DNA from: an uncultured Bdellovibrionales bacterium | Lineage (GTDB): Bacteria; Bdellovibrionota; Bdellovibrionia; Bdellovibrionales; UBA1609 | Reading direction: 5' to 3' | Length of the DNA stretch: 5,234 bases | Assembly (NCBI GenBank): GCA_937980625.1 | Contig: CALJPJ010000139.1 | Location: 1 to 5,234 of the forward strand | Shown: positions 1 through 5,234 of the stretch, one piece after another | Layout: every line of letters begins with the position of its first letter | Numbering within the stretch: position 1 is the stretch's first letter | The notes under the pieces: model-generated | What the model was told of the DNA's origin: nothing | The model's database searches: none | Seen by the model: only the letters and a program-made list of their open reading frames with translations | Program-made: the position numbers and the translations under genes

Positions 1-2
1 AC

Positions 3-161
3 TTATCTAAAAAGAATAAAAATTTTAATAATGTATTTATAACACGCGCTAAACATGAGTGGCTCAAGCCTCAATCTATCAAAGGATTTATTTTAGTGAC
101 TCTCCTCCTTAGTTTATCATTTATACTTCTCAAAATACTAAGTCGAAAAAAATCTTTATAA
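3..161 (+). CDS. C-terminal fragment of a membrane-anchored protein (5' end outside window)
   Basis: An open frame runs from the left edge to a TAA at 159-161 and encodes 52 residues; the other two forward frames stop within the first 45 bases. The fragment begins with a polar, Lys/Asn-rich stretch. A hydrophobic segment of about 19 residues follows (GFILVTLLLSLSFILLKIL), and the protein ends in the basic tail SRKKSL. This pattern suggests a C-terminal transmembrane helix with a cytoplasmic positive tail. No catalytic motif lies in the visible part, so the family cannot be named. A membrane-anchored glycosyltransferase would suit the neighbourhood, but that is only a guess. The gene converges on the hydrolase gene, with 96 bases between the two stops. 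That spacer has only a weak 5-bp hairpin (175-179 with 187-191) and no convincing terminator. Confidence 0.55.
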   Translation, partial: LSKKNKNFNNVFITRAKHEWLKPQSIKGFILVTLLLSLSFILLKILSRKKSL

Positions 162-257
162 AAACTTGCTCAATCTATTCTTTAAAAATAGTATGTACAC
201 AAAACTATAACATTATATTTAAATACAAAAAACATCACAGTCTTCAAGCTGAACAAA

Positions 258-2054
258 TTAATATGAATAGCTTGTCCATTCTATATTATCAGGAATTTTT
301 TTTGTGAAATTAAACAGCTTATTTTTAACTTTAAGGTGAACATTTGCATTGAGCCAGCGAGTTTGAATACGAGCATCAGTTTTATTATTCGTAATAGGTA
401 TAGAAAATGGTAAATCTTTACGTAAAAGTGATATTGTTGCGTATCTAAAGTTTTGATTCTTGTTTCGGCTACGTGTAGACTTATTGTTTTTCAAAATTTT
501 ATATTCAATAAGTAGCTTATCTATTCTTGGAAAACTTAAAAACCTTGCTGAAACATAACTTTCTCCATCAAGTATTTTAGGTTGTTCAAAGTTTATTTTT
601 ATATTTTTCTTGATAGTTGTATGTCTTATACTTGGACTATAACTCATAAAAAAATTAGTCAAAACTTTACTAATAGTATATGCTCCATAAGACTCCTGCA
701 TCGCACAATGCGAACCTTTATTCACACCAACAACCTGAATATTATTATTCCTCTTTATATCAAAGTTATTAATTAAACCAGTGTTTCTATTATAACGAAC
801 TACTGGATCATTTTTAGAGGCCCAAACAAAAGTTGGAGTATTTAAACTCCCTAAGTGCTGTTTGAAATCATTGTAATAATGATAATCTTCAATAGACTCA
901 AGTTTAATTCCCGAAAATGGTTTTAAAAATTTCCTATTATCTAAAGAGTTAATATACTCAATAGTTGATAAAGCCAAAGCTTCAGGTAATAGTTTTCTAT
1001 ATTTAATAAAATTAAAGTCAAAAATATCTCTTAGATAATCAATACTATCAACATTGTCTTTCACTAGCCTACGAATTTTTAGCCTAACATATGCGCTCAT
1101 TATTCCTTTAGAAGATGCATCTTTAATACTATTTTTCATATTAACAACTGGACAATACCCAATAACACTACTAATTAATTTTTCCTCTAAATTATCATTA
1201 TAAATACCTGAGAATAATGCTGCATTCCCACCTAGGCTTATACCTAAAACATGAATTTCTGATACTAAATCTTTAAATGAAGAGTAATTTTTTACCCAAT
1301 TCGCAATCTCAACTATTTCTTGTCCTTCAACAAAACCACCCATACTTACTCTTTTATTATTACTAATATTTACAGCGCCGGTATGATTAGACAGCATAAG
1401 CAAATGAAAAGGTCCCGAATCAAAAATAGCAGAAGTCAACGAATCATTTGTAAAGGAGCTTCCTCCATCACAAAAAATTCCACACTTAACAATTACAATA
1501 GGTCTTTTCTCAACAGACTTTAATGCCAAAAAACCTCTGACACTTTCATTGTTTTTTAATCTAAGCTCAAATGCTTTAACCATTGATGAGTCTCCTGATT
1601 CATAATCACGAAGACTTAATCGAATTAATTCAGCAAATTTATTATCTGAAGACTGTACTAAACCATTATCACATTTTTTAAAAAATTTATTTAAAACTAC
1701 TTCAAAATCATTATATTGATTTAAATTTCTTAGTTTAATATCTAAATAGTAAGGGTGACAATTATCACTTATAATATCGTAGAAATCATTAGTTACTACT
1801 CGTCTTGAGTAATATTTTTTGATTAATTTTTTATTAATGCTATCATCAGATAAATTAAAATTTTCTTTAGTTAAAGAATCGTCAATGTCCATTTCAGTAT
1901 TTATATTAAAATAGCTTTTATACTTACTCATTTCATATACGATTGAATTAGATTCAACTGGCGGACCACTTAACCATCTCACCTCTATTGAGTTTGCAAG
2001 GGCAAAACTGACACTTGGCAAACAAAGCACAAAAAGTAAAAAATAAAAACTCAT
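258..2054 (-). CDS. Secreted alpha/beta hydrolase, YheT/ABHD-like, with long N- and C-terminal extensions
   Basis: Serine hydrolase fold, probably an esterase, lipase or acyl-hydrolase acting outside the cytoplasm; substrate unknown. Numbered from the ATG at 2054 (598 residues), residues 3-17 are hydrophobic and ALA at 18-20 fits a signal peptidase I site. The hydrolase core spans about 180-470. GISLGG is the nucleophile elbow (Ser273), NDPVV gives the likely acid (Asp416), and GSHCAM gives the catalytic His449. GISLGGN and the Asp/His contexts recall the YheT/ABHD1-3 group. About 160 residues before the core and 130 after it match nothing I recognise. The strand-end motif usually written HG reads CG here (KCGIFCDGG). 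An upstream GTG at 2069 would add five residues, but the ATG is preferred because GGGTGA lies 7 bases before it. A caveat is that this leaves the signal peptide with no basic n-region. The mature protein has six cysteines. Confidence 0.85.
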   Translation of the reverse strand: MSFYFLLFVLCLPSVSFALANSIEVRWLSGPPVESNSIVYEMSKYKSYFNINTEMDIDDSLTKENFNLSDDSINKKLIKKYYSRRVVTNDFYDIISDNCHPYYLDIKLRNLNQYNDFEVVLNKFFKKCDNGLVQSSDNKFAELIRLSLRDYESGDSSMVKAFELRLKNNESVRGFLALKSVEKRPIVIVKCGIFCDGGSSFTNDSLTSAIFDSGPFHLLMLSNHTGAVNISNNKRVSMGGFVEGQEIVEIANWVKNYSSFKDLVSEIHVLGISLGGNAALFSGIYNDNLEEKLISSVIGYCPVVNMKNSIKDASSKGIMSAYVRLKIRRLVKDNVDSIDYLRDIFDFNFIKYRKLLPEALALSTIEYINSLDNRKFLKPFSGIKLESIEDYHYYNDFKQHLGSLNTPTFVWASKNDPVVRYNRNTGLINNFDIKRNNNIQVVGVNKGSHCAMQESYGAYTISKVLTNFFMSYSPSIRHTTIKKNIKINFEQPKILDGESYVSARFLSFPRIDKLLIEYKILKNNKSTRSRNKNQNFRYATISLLRKDLPFSIPITNNKTDARIQTRWLNANVHLKVKNKLFNFTKKIPDNIEWTSYSY

Positions 2055-2061
2055 ATTTTTG

Positions 2062-2067
2062 TCACCC
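2062..2067 (-). promoter_or_regulatory. Ribosome binding site deciding the hydrolase start
   Basis: On the minus strand GGGTGA lies 7 bases upstream of the ATG at 2054-2052. The alternative GTG at 2069-2067 overlaps this site and has no purine-rich motif in front of it. This supports ATG initiation and a 598-residue product. Confidence 0.5.
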
Positions 2068-2114
2068 ACAATAAAGTTATTATCGGGGATGCAGCCTTTT
2101 TATTGACTATTTTT

Positions 2115-2143
2115 TTTATGAATTAATTCTTTGGGCTAGTAAA
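2115..2143 (-). promoter_or_regulatory. Candidate sigma-70-like promoter for the hydrolase gene
   Basis: Reading the minus strand, TTTACT (2143-2138, four of six matches to TTGACA) is followed after 17 bases by CATAAA (2120-2115, four of six to TATAAT). Transcription would start near 2108 and leave a leader of about 54 bases before the ATG. The match is modest and the region is AT-rich, so chance occurrence is possible. A second -10-like hexamer, GATAAT (2084-2079), has no partner -35. Confidence 0.3.
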
Positions 2144-2149
2144 TACTAG
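2136..2149. repeat. Inverted repeat CTAGTA-AA-TACTAG, possible operator
   Basis: Two perfect 6-base half sites are separated by two bases in the spacer upstream of the hydrolase gene. The repeat covers the candidate -35 hexamer of that gene, which is a usual place for a repressor site. Short AT-rich repeats arise easily by chance, so the regulatory role is only suggested. Confidence 0.3.
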
Positions 2150-2153
2150 ACTA

Positions 2154-2183
2154 TATAAGTACTCATCATAATAACCACTTATA
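2154..2183. repeat. Inverted repeat TATAAGT / ACTTATA with 16-base loop
   Basis: A perfect 7-base inverted repeat (2154-2160 and 2177-2183) lies 40 bases past the stop of the upstream GT2 gene on the minus strand. As RNA it would form a weak, A/U-rich stem. No U-tract follows it on the minus strand, so it is not a standard intrinsic terminator. It could be a binding site or chance. Confidence 0.2.
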
Positions 2184-2222
2184 CTTGTAATAAACAATAT
2201 TTTATCTGCTCACGACTCAAAT

Positions 2223-3161
2223 CTAGACAAGATAATTATACAATGAGATTAGATACCCCAACAAATATGCTAAAGACAAAGTCGAAAAAGATACTGTATA
2301 AAATGTAAACTTAAACAATATTAAAGCTATAAAAATTAATGAGACGCCTAAAAATGCTTTAGTATCTAAATAGTAATATAAACATAAAACAACACAAAAA
2401 AATAAACTTAACACTACGTGTATTTTTCTCTGACCAAAAAACGAATTTTTCTGTCCAACTCCAAGTTTAACAAACCTTTTAAAATGTCCCCACTCATTTA
2501 TAAATATATGGTGCGATACTTTTGCATTTTTAATTTGGTAGTTGGAAAAATTGTTATAAGAAAGTCTCATGCCAAGCTCTAAATCTTCACCAGACTTGCT
2601 ATGTGCTAAAGAAAAATTCCCAACGGACCTTACCGCTTGCACATCATAAAAGGCATTCGAGGTCTGACTATGATCTACTACTGACAAGTTATTGGTAATA
2701 TCTACTTGAGGAGAAAATAACTTTATTTTATTATTTTGTACATACTCAAAAAGTTTTATATTACTCTTCACTTCTACTGCTCCACATATACTTGCAATTT
2801 TTTTATCTGTTAGCTTTATCTTATTATAACTCCCAATATAATCACTTAACCAGTGGCTTGAAACAACACAGTCAGGATCCGTTATACATAAGTACTCAAA
2901 CTTTGCTTTTTTCACAATAATCCTGCGACTCTCTCCTATATTATTATTTAAGTTGTAAATAACTTGAATTTTAATATCTTGAAATGATTCCTTATACAAA
3001 TTAATTAAATCTATTATTTCTTTAGTGGGGCTAGAGTTTATTACTATAATGAACTGCCCGAGGAACATTACATTAGTTTCCTTAAAGAGAGAAGATAGCA
3101 GTCCCTTAATAGACTTTAGCTCTTTATAATAAACGACACCTACAGTTACTTTATTATCCAT
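2223..3161 (-). CDS. GT2-family glycosyltransferase with C-terminal membrane helices
   Basis: Predicted inverting GT-A glycosyltransferase of 312 residues, attached to the inner membrane with its catalytic part in the cytoplasm. The N-terminus (KVTVGVVYYKE) is the first Rossmann-like strand. The nucleotide-sugar and metal-binding DxD motif is DPD at 95-97, in LCITDPDCVV. GED at 191-193, in SGEDLELGMRL, matches the acidic catalytic-base region of GT2 enzymes. HH at 217-218 is followed by EWGHFKRF, a basic amphipathic stretch typical of GT2 proteins that bind lipid-linked acceptors. Hydrophobic segments near 247-266, 268-290 and 292-311 look like membrane helices. The ATG start at 3161 has only a weak Shine-Dalgarno, but it sits exactly ahead of the first strand. 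It probably heads its own transcript from the promoter at 3221-3249, and the hydrolase gene lies 168 bases downstream. Donor and acceptor sugars cannot be inferred. Confidence 0.88.
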   Translation of the reverse strand: MDNKVTVGVVYYKELKSIKGLLSSLFKETNVMFLGQFIIVINSSPTKEIIDLINLYKESFQDIKIQVIYNLNNNIGESRRIIVKKAKFEYLCITDPDCVVSSHWLSDYIGSYNKIKLTDKKIASICGAVEVKSNIKLFEYVQNNKIKLFSPQVDITNNLSVVDHSQTSNAFYDVQAVRSVGNFSLAHSKSGEDLELGMRLSYNNFSNYQIKNAKVSHHIFINEWGHFKRFVKLGVGQKNSFFGQRKIHVVLSLFFCVVLCLYYYLDTKAFLGVSLIFIALILFKFTFYTVSFSTLSLAYLLGYLISLYNYLV

Positions 3162-3200
3162 AATTACTTATTGTTTGTTGTTCTCATACAACTTTTATTA

Positions 3201-3230
3201 TTGCCTATATTGCAATATATATCATAGTAT
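3201..3230 (+). promoter_or_regulatory. Candidate promoter for the rightward GT2 gene, near-leaderless
   Basis: TTGCCT (3201-3206) and TAGTAT (3225-3230) lie 18 bases apart, each matching four of six consensus bases. The start of transcription would fall at about 3236-3238, on or next to the ATG at 3237. No Shine-Dalgarno sequence precedes that ATG, which is compatible with a leaderless message. The match is weak on its own. Confidence 0.3.
3206..3219. repeat. Perfect 14-base palindrome, candidate operator
   Basis: TATATTGCAATATA is a perfect palindrome inside the 75-base divergent spacer. It lies between the -35 and -10 hexamers of the rightward promoter candidate and over the predicted start of transcription of the leftward one. 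One protein bound there could control both genes. At this base composition about one such palindrome is expected by chance in 5 kb, but only about 0.01 within a spacer of this size. Confidence 0.4.
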
Positions 3231-3249
3231 CTACTTATGAACTTATCAA
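3221..3249 (-). promoter_or_regulatory. Candidate promoter for the leftward GT2 gene
   Basis: On the minus strand TTGATA (3249-3244, five of six to TTGACA) and TATGAT (3226-3221, five of six to TATAAT) are separated by the optimal 17 bases. Transcription would start near 3214, giving a leader of about 52 bases before the ATG at 3161. The -35 hexamer lies inside codons 3-5 of the divergent gene. This is the best promoter-like match I found in the window. Confidence 0.5.
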
Positions 3250-3932
3250 TTGTCATTCCCTGCTTTAATGAACAAGAATCAATTCCTATTGTTATTCCAA
3301 AAACAATTGATATCCTGGCTAAACTTAAACATCAAAATATAATTCAAACCTATGAAATTATTATTGTTGACGATGGATCTGATGACCAAAGCATCAATCA
3401 ACTCAAACTATTCTCTGATATTGAAATCCTTCAGAATTCTCGAAACCTTGGTTATGGTGCATCTATAAAAAAGGGGATTAAATCTGCTACTGGTAATTAT
3501 ATTGCTATTTATGATATGGATAACACATATCCTCCATCGGCCTTGCCGAGCTTAATTGAACAAATAAGCCAGGATAATCATTTTACAGTTGGTTACAGAA
3601 ACCACTCTAAATCTGGAATGCCAGCCATAAGATCTTTTGGAAATCTATTTTTTAAAAAAATAATTTCATTTTTATATAAAAAATCTATCAAAGATCCATG
3701 CTCTGGAATGTGGGTTTTTAAAAAAAGTGAAGTCTTAAAGTTTTTTAATTTATTTCCGAATAAATTACAGTTCACTTTATTTTTAAGTTTATATTTATTA
3801 AAAAATAAAATACCTTTTGCTGAAGTTCCAATTAGCTATAACGAAAGAACAGGAGTTTCTAAATTAAACCCTATAAAAGATGGACTAATGTTTTTGTATT
3901 TAATTCTAAAATTTAAATTACAAAAAAAGTGA
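3237..3932 (+). CDS. GT2 glycosyltransferase of the polyprenyl/dolichyl-phosphate sugar synthase type
   Basis: Predicted to transfer a sugar from a nucleotide donor to a polyprenyl phosphate on the cytoplasmic face of the inner membrane, as DPM1-like enzymes do. At 231 residues it is the size of a stand-alone catalytic domain. Its motifs follow the family order: SIVIPCFNE (4-12), VDDGSDD (44-50), NLGYGASIKKGI (70-81), the DxD motif DMD (93-95), DPCSGMWVF (153-161, the DxxSGxR-like region), and EVPISYNERTGVSKLNP (196-212), ahead of a hydrophobic stretch near 214-226. It lacks the two C-terminal helices or GtrA domain of longer relatives, so attachment is probably peripheral. The ATG is the only reasonable start because strand 1 begins at residue 3. 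No ribosome binding site is visible. It is the only complete rightward gene here, and its stop lies 24 bases from that of the convergent gene. The exact sugar is unknown. Confidence 0.88.
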   Translation: MNLSIVIPCFNEQESIPIVIPKTIDILAKLKHQNIIQTYEIIIVDDGSDDQSINQLKLFSDIEILQNSRNLGYGASIKKGIKSATGNYIAIYDMDNTYPPSALPSLIEQISQDNHFTVGYRNHSKSGMPAIRSFGNLFFKKIISFLYKKSIKDPCSGMWVFKKSEVLKFFNLFPNKLQFTLFLSLYLLKNKIPFAEVPISYNERTGVSKLNPIKDGLMFLYLILKFKLQKK

Positions 3933-3956
3933 ATAAATAAAAAAATATGAATAAAT

Positions 3957-4757
3957 TTAGTAGCCCTCAAACTTAAGGCCTTCTTTATTATTAGAAAATA
4001 ACGATCTTCGATTAAAGAATTGACTTATATACACAGTAACAAAATAAGCTCCTGCAAATAACTTTACTCTCAATTTCTCATTATATTTAATAAATAGTTT
4101 AACCCGTTGGCCTTTTATCTTATCAACAGGCTTGAATTTACCATGCAACCACGCGCGCTGAAAAAAACTTTTTAATGTATGATTAGGGCTATGGATTACC
4201 TCTAAACTCTTACTCACATTAATTTTACATTTTTGTTTTATTAATTCAGAAAAATATGGGTACTCCTCCCCTCCAAAAGAGTAACCATCAAAGTAATCAG
4301 GAAACTTTGACCCTTTAAGGATATAAATGCCACCTAACACGTATGGTCCTTTTAAATTACCTCGCAAAACCCACAAATTACATGTCATATTATATGCTCT
4401 GTCAAAAATTGAGCTTTGGCTATCAGTCTTATAAAAGCCTCCGTAAACATCTAATTTTTCATTAAGCATTGTATTTAAAAACTTATTTATAAACTTATCA
4501 TCACTCAATTGCACATCTTCATCTAGAAAAACTAACCAATCACCGCAAGCATTAGACTTTAACAGGTTTCTTGTCTTGCCGATATGATTGTCCGTCTTAA
4601 GTAATTTCACTTTTGTAAAACTGGGTAAATCTAAAGGGCAGCCGACTAAAACTTCATAATTTTGATAAACCTGGCTCTCTATACTAGTAATACAACGCCT
4701 TAATAAACCAATTCTTCCTGCTGAAGATATACAAAATGAAATTTTAGGTCTCTTCAA
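3957..4757 (-). CDS. GT2-family glycosyltransferase, TTG start
   Basis: Predicted cytoplasmic GT-A glycosyltransferase of 266 residues. It opens with KISFCISSAGRIGLLRRCI, the first strand and helix of a GT2 fold. The metal-binding DxD motif is DED at 79-81, in WLVFLDEDVQL. GGEE at 162-165 occupies the place of the acidic catalytic-base motif. HSPNH at 189-193 precedes a basic segment, FFQRAWLHGKFK, as in acceptor-binding GT2 regions. There is no clear membrane helix, only a mildly hydrophobic stretch near 235-247. The start is TTG at 4757: an in-frame TGA lies 18 bases upstream at 4775-4773, and the next in-frame ATG falls beyond the DxD motif. It lies 39 bases downstream of the thioredoxin-like gene on the same strand, so the two are probably co-transcribed. 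It may act in the same glycan pathway as the other GT2 genes; donor and acceptor are unknown. Confidence 0.87.
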   Translation of the reverse strand: MKRPKISFCISSAGRIGLLRRCITSIESQVYQNYEVLVGCPLDLPSFTKVKLLKTDNHIGKTRNLLKSNACGDWLVFLDEDVQLSDDKFINKFLNTMLNEKLDVYGGFYKTDSQSSIFDRAYNMTCNLWVLRGNLKGPYVLGGIYILKGSKFPDYFDGYSFGGEEYPYFSELIKQKCKINVSKSLEVIHSPNHTLKSFFQRAWLHGKFKPVDKIKGQRVKLFIKYNEKLRVKLFAGAYFVTVYISQFFNRRSLFSNNKEGLKFEGY

Positions 4758-4765
4758 TTTTAAAT

Positions 4766-4770
4766 TCCCT
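4766..4770 (-). promoter_or_regulatory. Ribosome binding site for the TTG-started GT2
   Basis: AGGGA on the minus strand lies 8 bases before the TTG at 4757. It supports initiation at this rare start codon. An ATG at 4776-4774 is out of frame and opens only a ten-codon frame that runs over the TTG. Confidence 0.5.
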
Positions 4771-4780
4771 ATTCATATTA

Positions 4781-4786
4781 ATTATA
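4781..4786 (-). promoter_or_regulatory. Possible internal -10 element ahead of the TTG-started GT2
   Basis: A perfect TATAAT sits in the 39-base gap after the thioredoxin-like gene. The base tract 17 bases upstream (ACAAAA) is not a good -35. A start near 4774 would leave a leader of about 17 bases that still includes the AGGGA site. In AT-rich DNA this hexamer is common, so independent transcription is only a possibility. Confidence 0.2.
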
Positions 4787-4796
4787 AAGTTCACAA

Positions 4797-5234
4797 TTAT
4801 TTTTTTTGTGAGTTCACTACATCTTCAAAAAATTCAAGCGCTTCAGTACTAAACCATTTATCTACACCAACAATTTTCCTTAAAATTTTTAAGTCTCTAC
4901 CTAAAACATAAGTTTCTGGAAGTATAGTTGTACCAAAACTTTTAGCAACTTCTTTATCTTTATCCCATAGTATTTTAATAAATGGATCATTAACTTCAAA
5001 TGCTTTAATGAAATTTTTCATATCCGAATAAGTATGGTCTGCCGAAACTGCAATTAAAACTATTTCACCCTTAAAGTGCTTAATAAGCTTAATCAATGTT
5101 GGAAACTCATCAACACAGGGCTCACACCAAGAGGCCCAAAAATTTAAAATCACAACCTTATCTGAAAAATCTGATAACTTAATGCTATTACCACTTAAGT
5201 CTTTTAACTCAAAATTTGGAACACCATCTTTCTC
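4797..5234 (-). CDS. TlpA/ResA-like thioredoxin-fold thiol-disulfide protein (N-terminus outside window)
   Basis: The last 145 residues of a thioredoxin-fold protein. The frame is open to the right edge and starts mid-domain with PNFELKDLSGNSIKLSDF, the N-terminal hairpin that marks the TlpA/ResA/AhpC-TSA group. The active site is WCEPC (visible residues 36-40, cysteines 37 and 40), in NFWASWCEPC. The cis-proline loop is TILPET (Pro106). Family members are usually anchored or exported and reduce or isomerise protein disulfides, or serve cytochrome c maturation. The signal or anchor would lie beyond the window, so location is inferred. A GTG at 5153 is an internal Val codon, not the start, since the conserved hairpin lies upstream of it. 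It is followed after 39 bases by the TTG-started GT2. The partner is unknown; the cysteine-rich exported hydrolase nearby is one speculative candidate. Confidence 0.88.
   Translation of the reverse strand, partial: EKDGVPNFELKDLSGNSIKLSDFSDKVVILNFWASWCEPCVDEFPTLIKLIKHFKGEIVLIAVSADHTYSDMKNFIKAFEVNDPFIKILWDKDKEVAKSFGTTILPETYVLGRDLKILRKIVGVDKWFSTEALEFFEDVVNSQKK

Noticed and set aside
175..191. CTATT/AATAG hairpin as a terminator after the left-edge gene
   Set aside because: Five A/T-rich base pairs with no following T-tract; too weak to call.
216..225. TATTTAAATA palindrome in the convergent spacer
   Set aside because: Ten all-A/T bases, expected often by chance at this composition, and not placed near any promoter.
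582..776. Forward 64-codon open frame inside the hydrolase gene
   Set aside because: It lies antisense within a gene with clear signal peptide and catalytic motifs, and its product has no recognisable features.
1320..1523. Forward 67-codon open frame inside the hydrolase gene
   Set aside because: Antisense shadow over the region coding for the nucleophile and oxyanion motifs; low-complexity, polar product with no motif.
1985..2054. Lipoprotein signal on the hydrolase (Cys in FVLC)
   Set aside because: The cysteine lies within the hydrophobic core and the preceding residues do not fit a lipobox; ALA at 18-20 better fits signal peptidase I.
2055..2069. GTG at 2069 as start of the hydrolase, adding five residues
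   Set aside because: It overlaps the GGGTGA site that serves the ATG at 2054 and has no ribosome site of its own. It is not fully excluded, because the added Lys would give the signal peptide a basic residue.
3593..3775. Reverse 60-codon open frame inside the rightward GT2 gene
   Set aside because: Antisense shadow of the conserved GT2 coding region.
3933..3956. T-rich convergent gap as a bidirectional terminator
   Set aside because: No inverted repeat of useful length accompanies the A/T tract.

Overview
This is a strongly AT-rich (by eye roughly 30% G+C), gene-dense bacterial window. It holds four complete protein genes and two genes cut by the window edges. Three of the complete genes are family 2 glycosyltransferases (GT2). 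The fourth is an exported alpha/beta hydrolase. The cut gene at the right edge is a TlpA/ResA-type thioredoxin. I see no rRNA, tRNA, CRISPR array, insertion sequence or phage gene. The sequence does not fix the species. An AT-rich, probably Gram-negative bacterium fits the signal-peptide hydrolase beside a TlpA-like protein, but this is weak inference.

Layout from left to right. At 3-161 (+) is the C-terminal tail of a membrane-anchored protein. It converges on a gene at 258-2054 (-) for a secreted alpha/beta hydrolase that resembles the YheT/ABHD group but has large extra N- and C-terminal regions. A 168-base spacer (2055-2222) with a candidate promoter and two inverted repeats separates it from 2223-3161 (-), a membrane-anchored GT2. 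A 75-base divergent spacer (3162-3236) follows. It holds overlapping candidate promoters for both flanking genes and a perfect 14-base palindrome. Next is 3237-3932 (+), a GT2 of the dolichyl/polyprenyl-phosphate sugar synthase type. It ends only 24 bases from the stop of 3957-4757 (-), a soluble GT2 that starts with TTG. Upstream of that gene on the same strand is the thioredoxin-like gene (4797 to the right edge).

How the genes may work together (inference): a polyprenyl-phosphate sugar synthase plus two further GT2 enzymes is typical of a locus that builds or decorates a surface glycan or glycolipid. The exported hydrolase could trim, deacylate or otherwise process an envelope product. The thioredoxin-like protein could serve redox chemistry in the same compartment; the mature hydrolase has six cysteines, three of them next to its catalytic motifs. 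No polymerase, flippase or nucleotide-sugar gene is visible, so the product cannot be named. The mixed gene orientation and low G+C resemble accessory surface-polysaccharide islands. I found no clearly undescribed system. The most notable items are the overlapping divergent promoters with their palindrome and the unusual architecture of the hydrolase.
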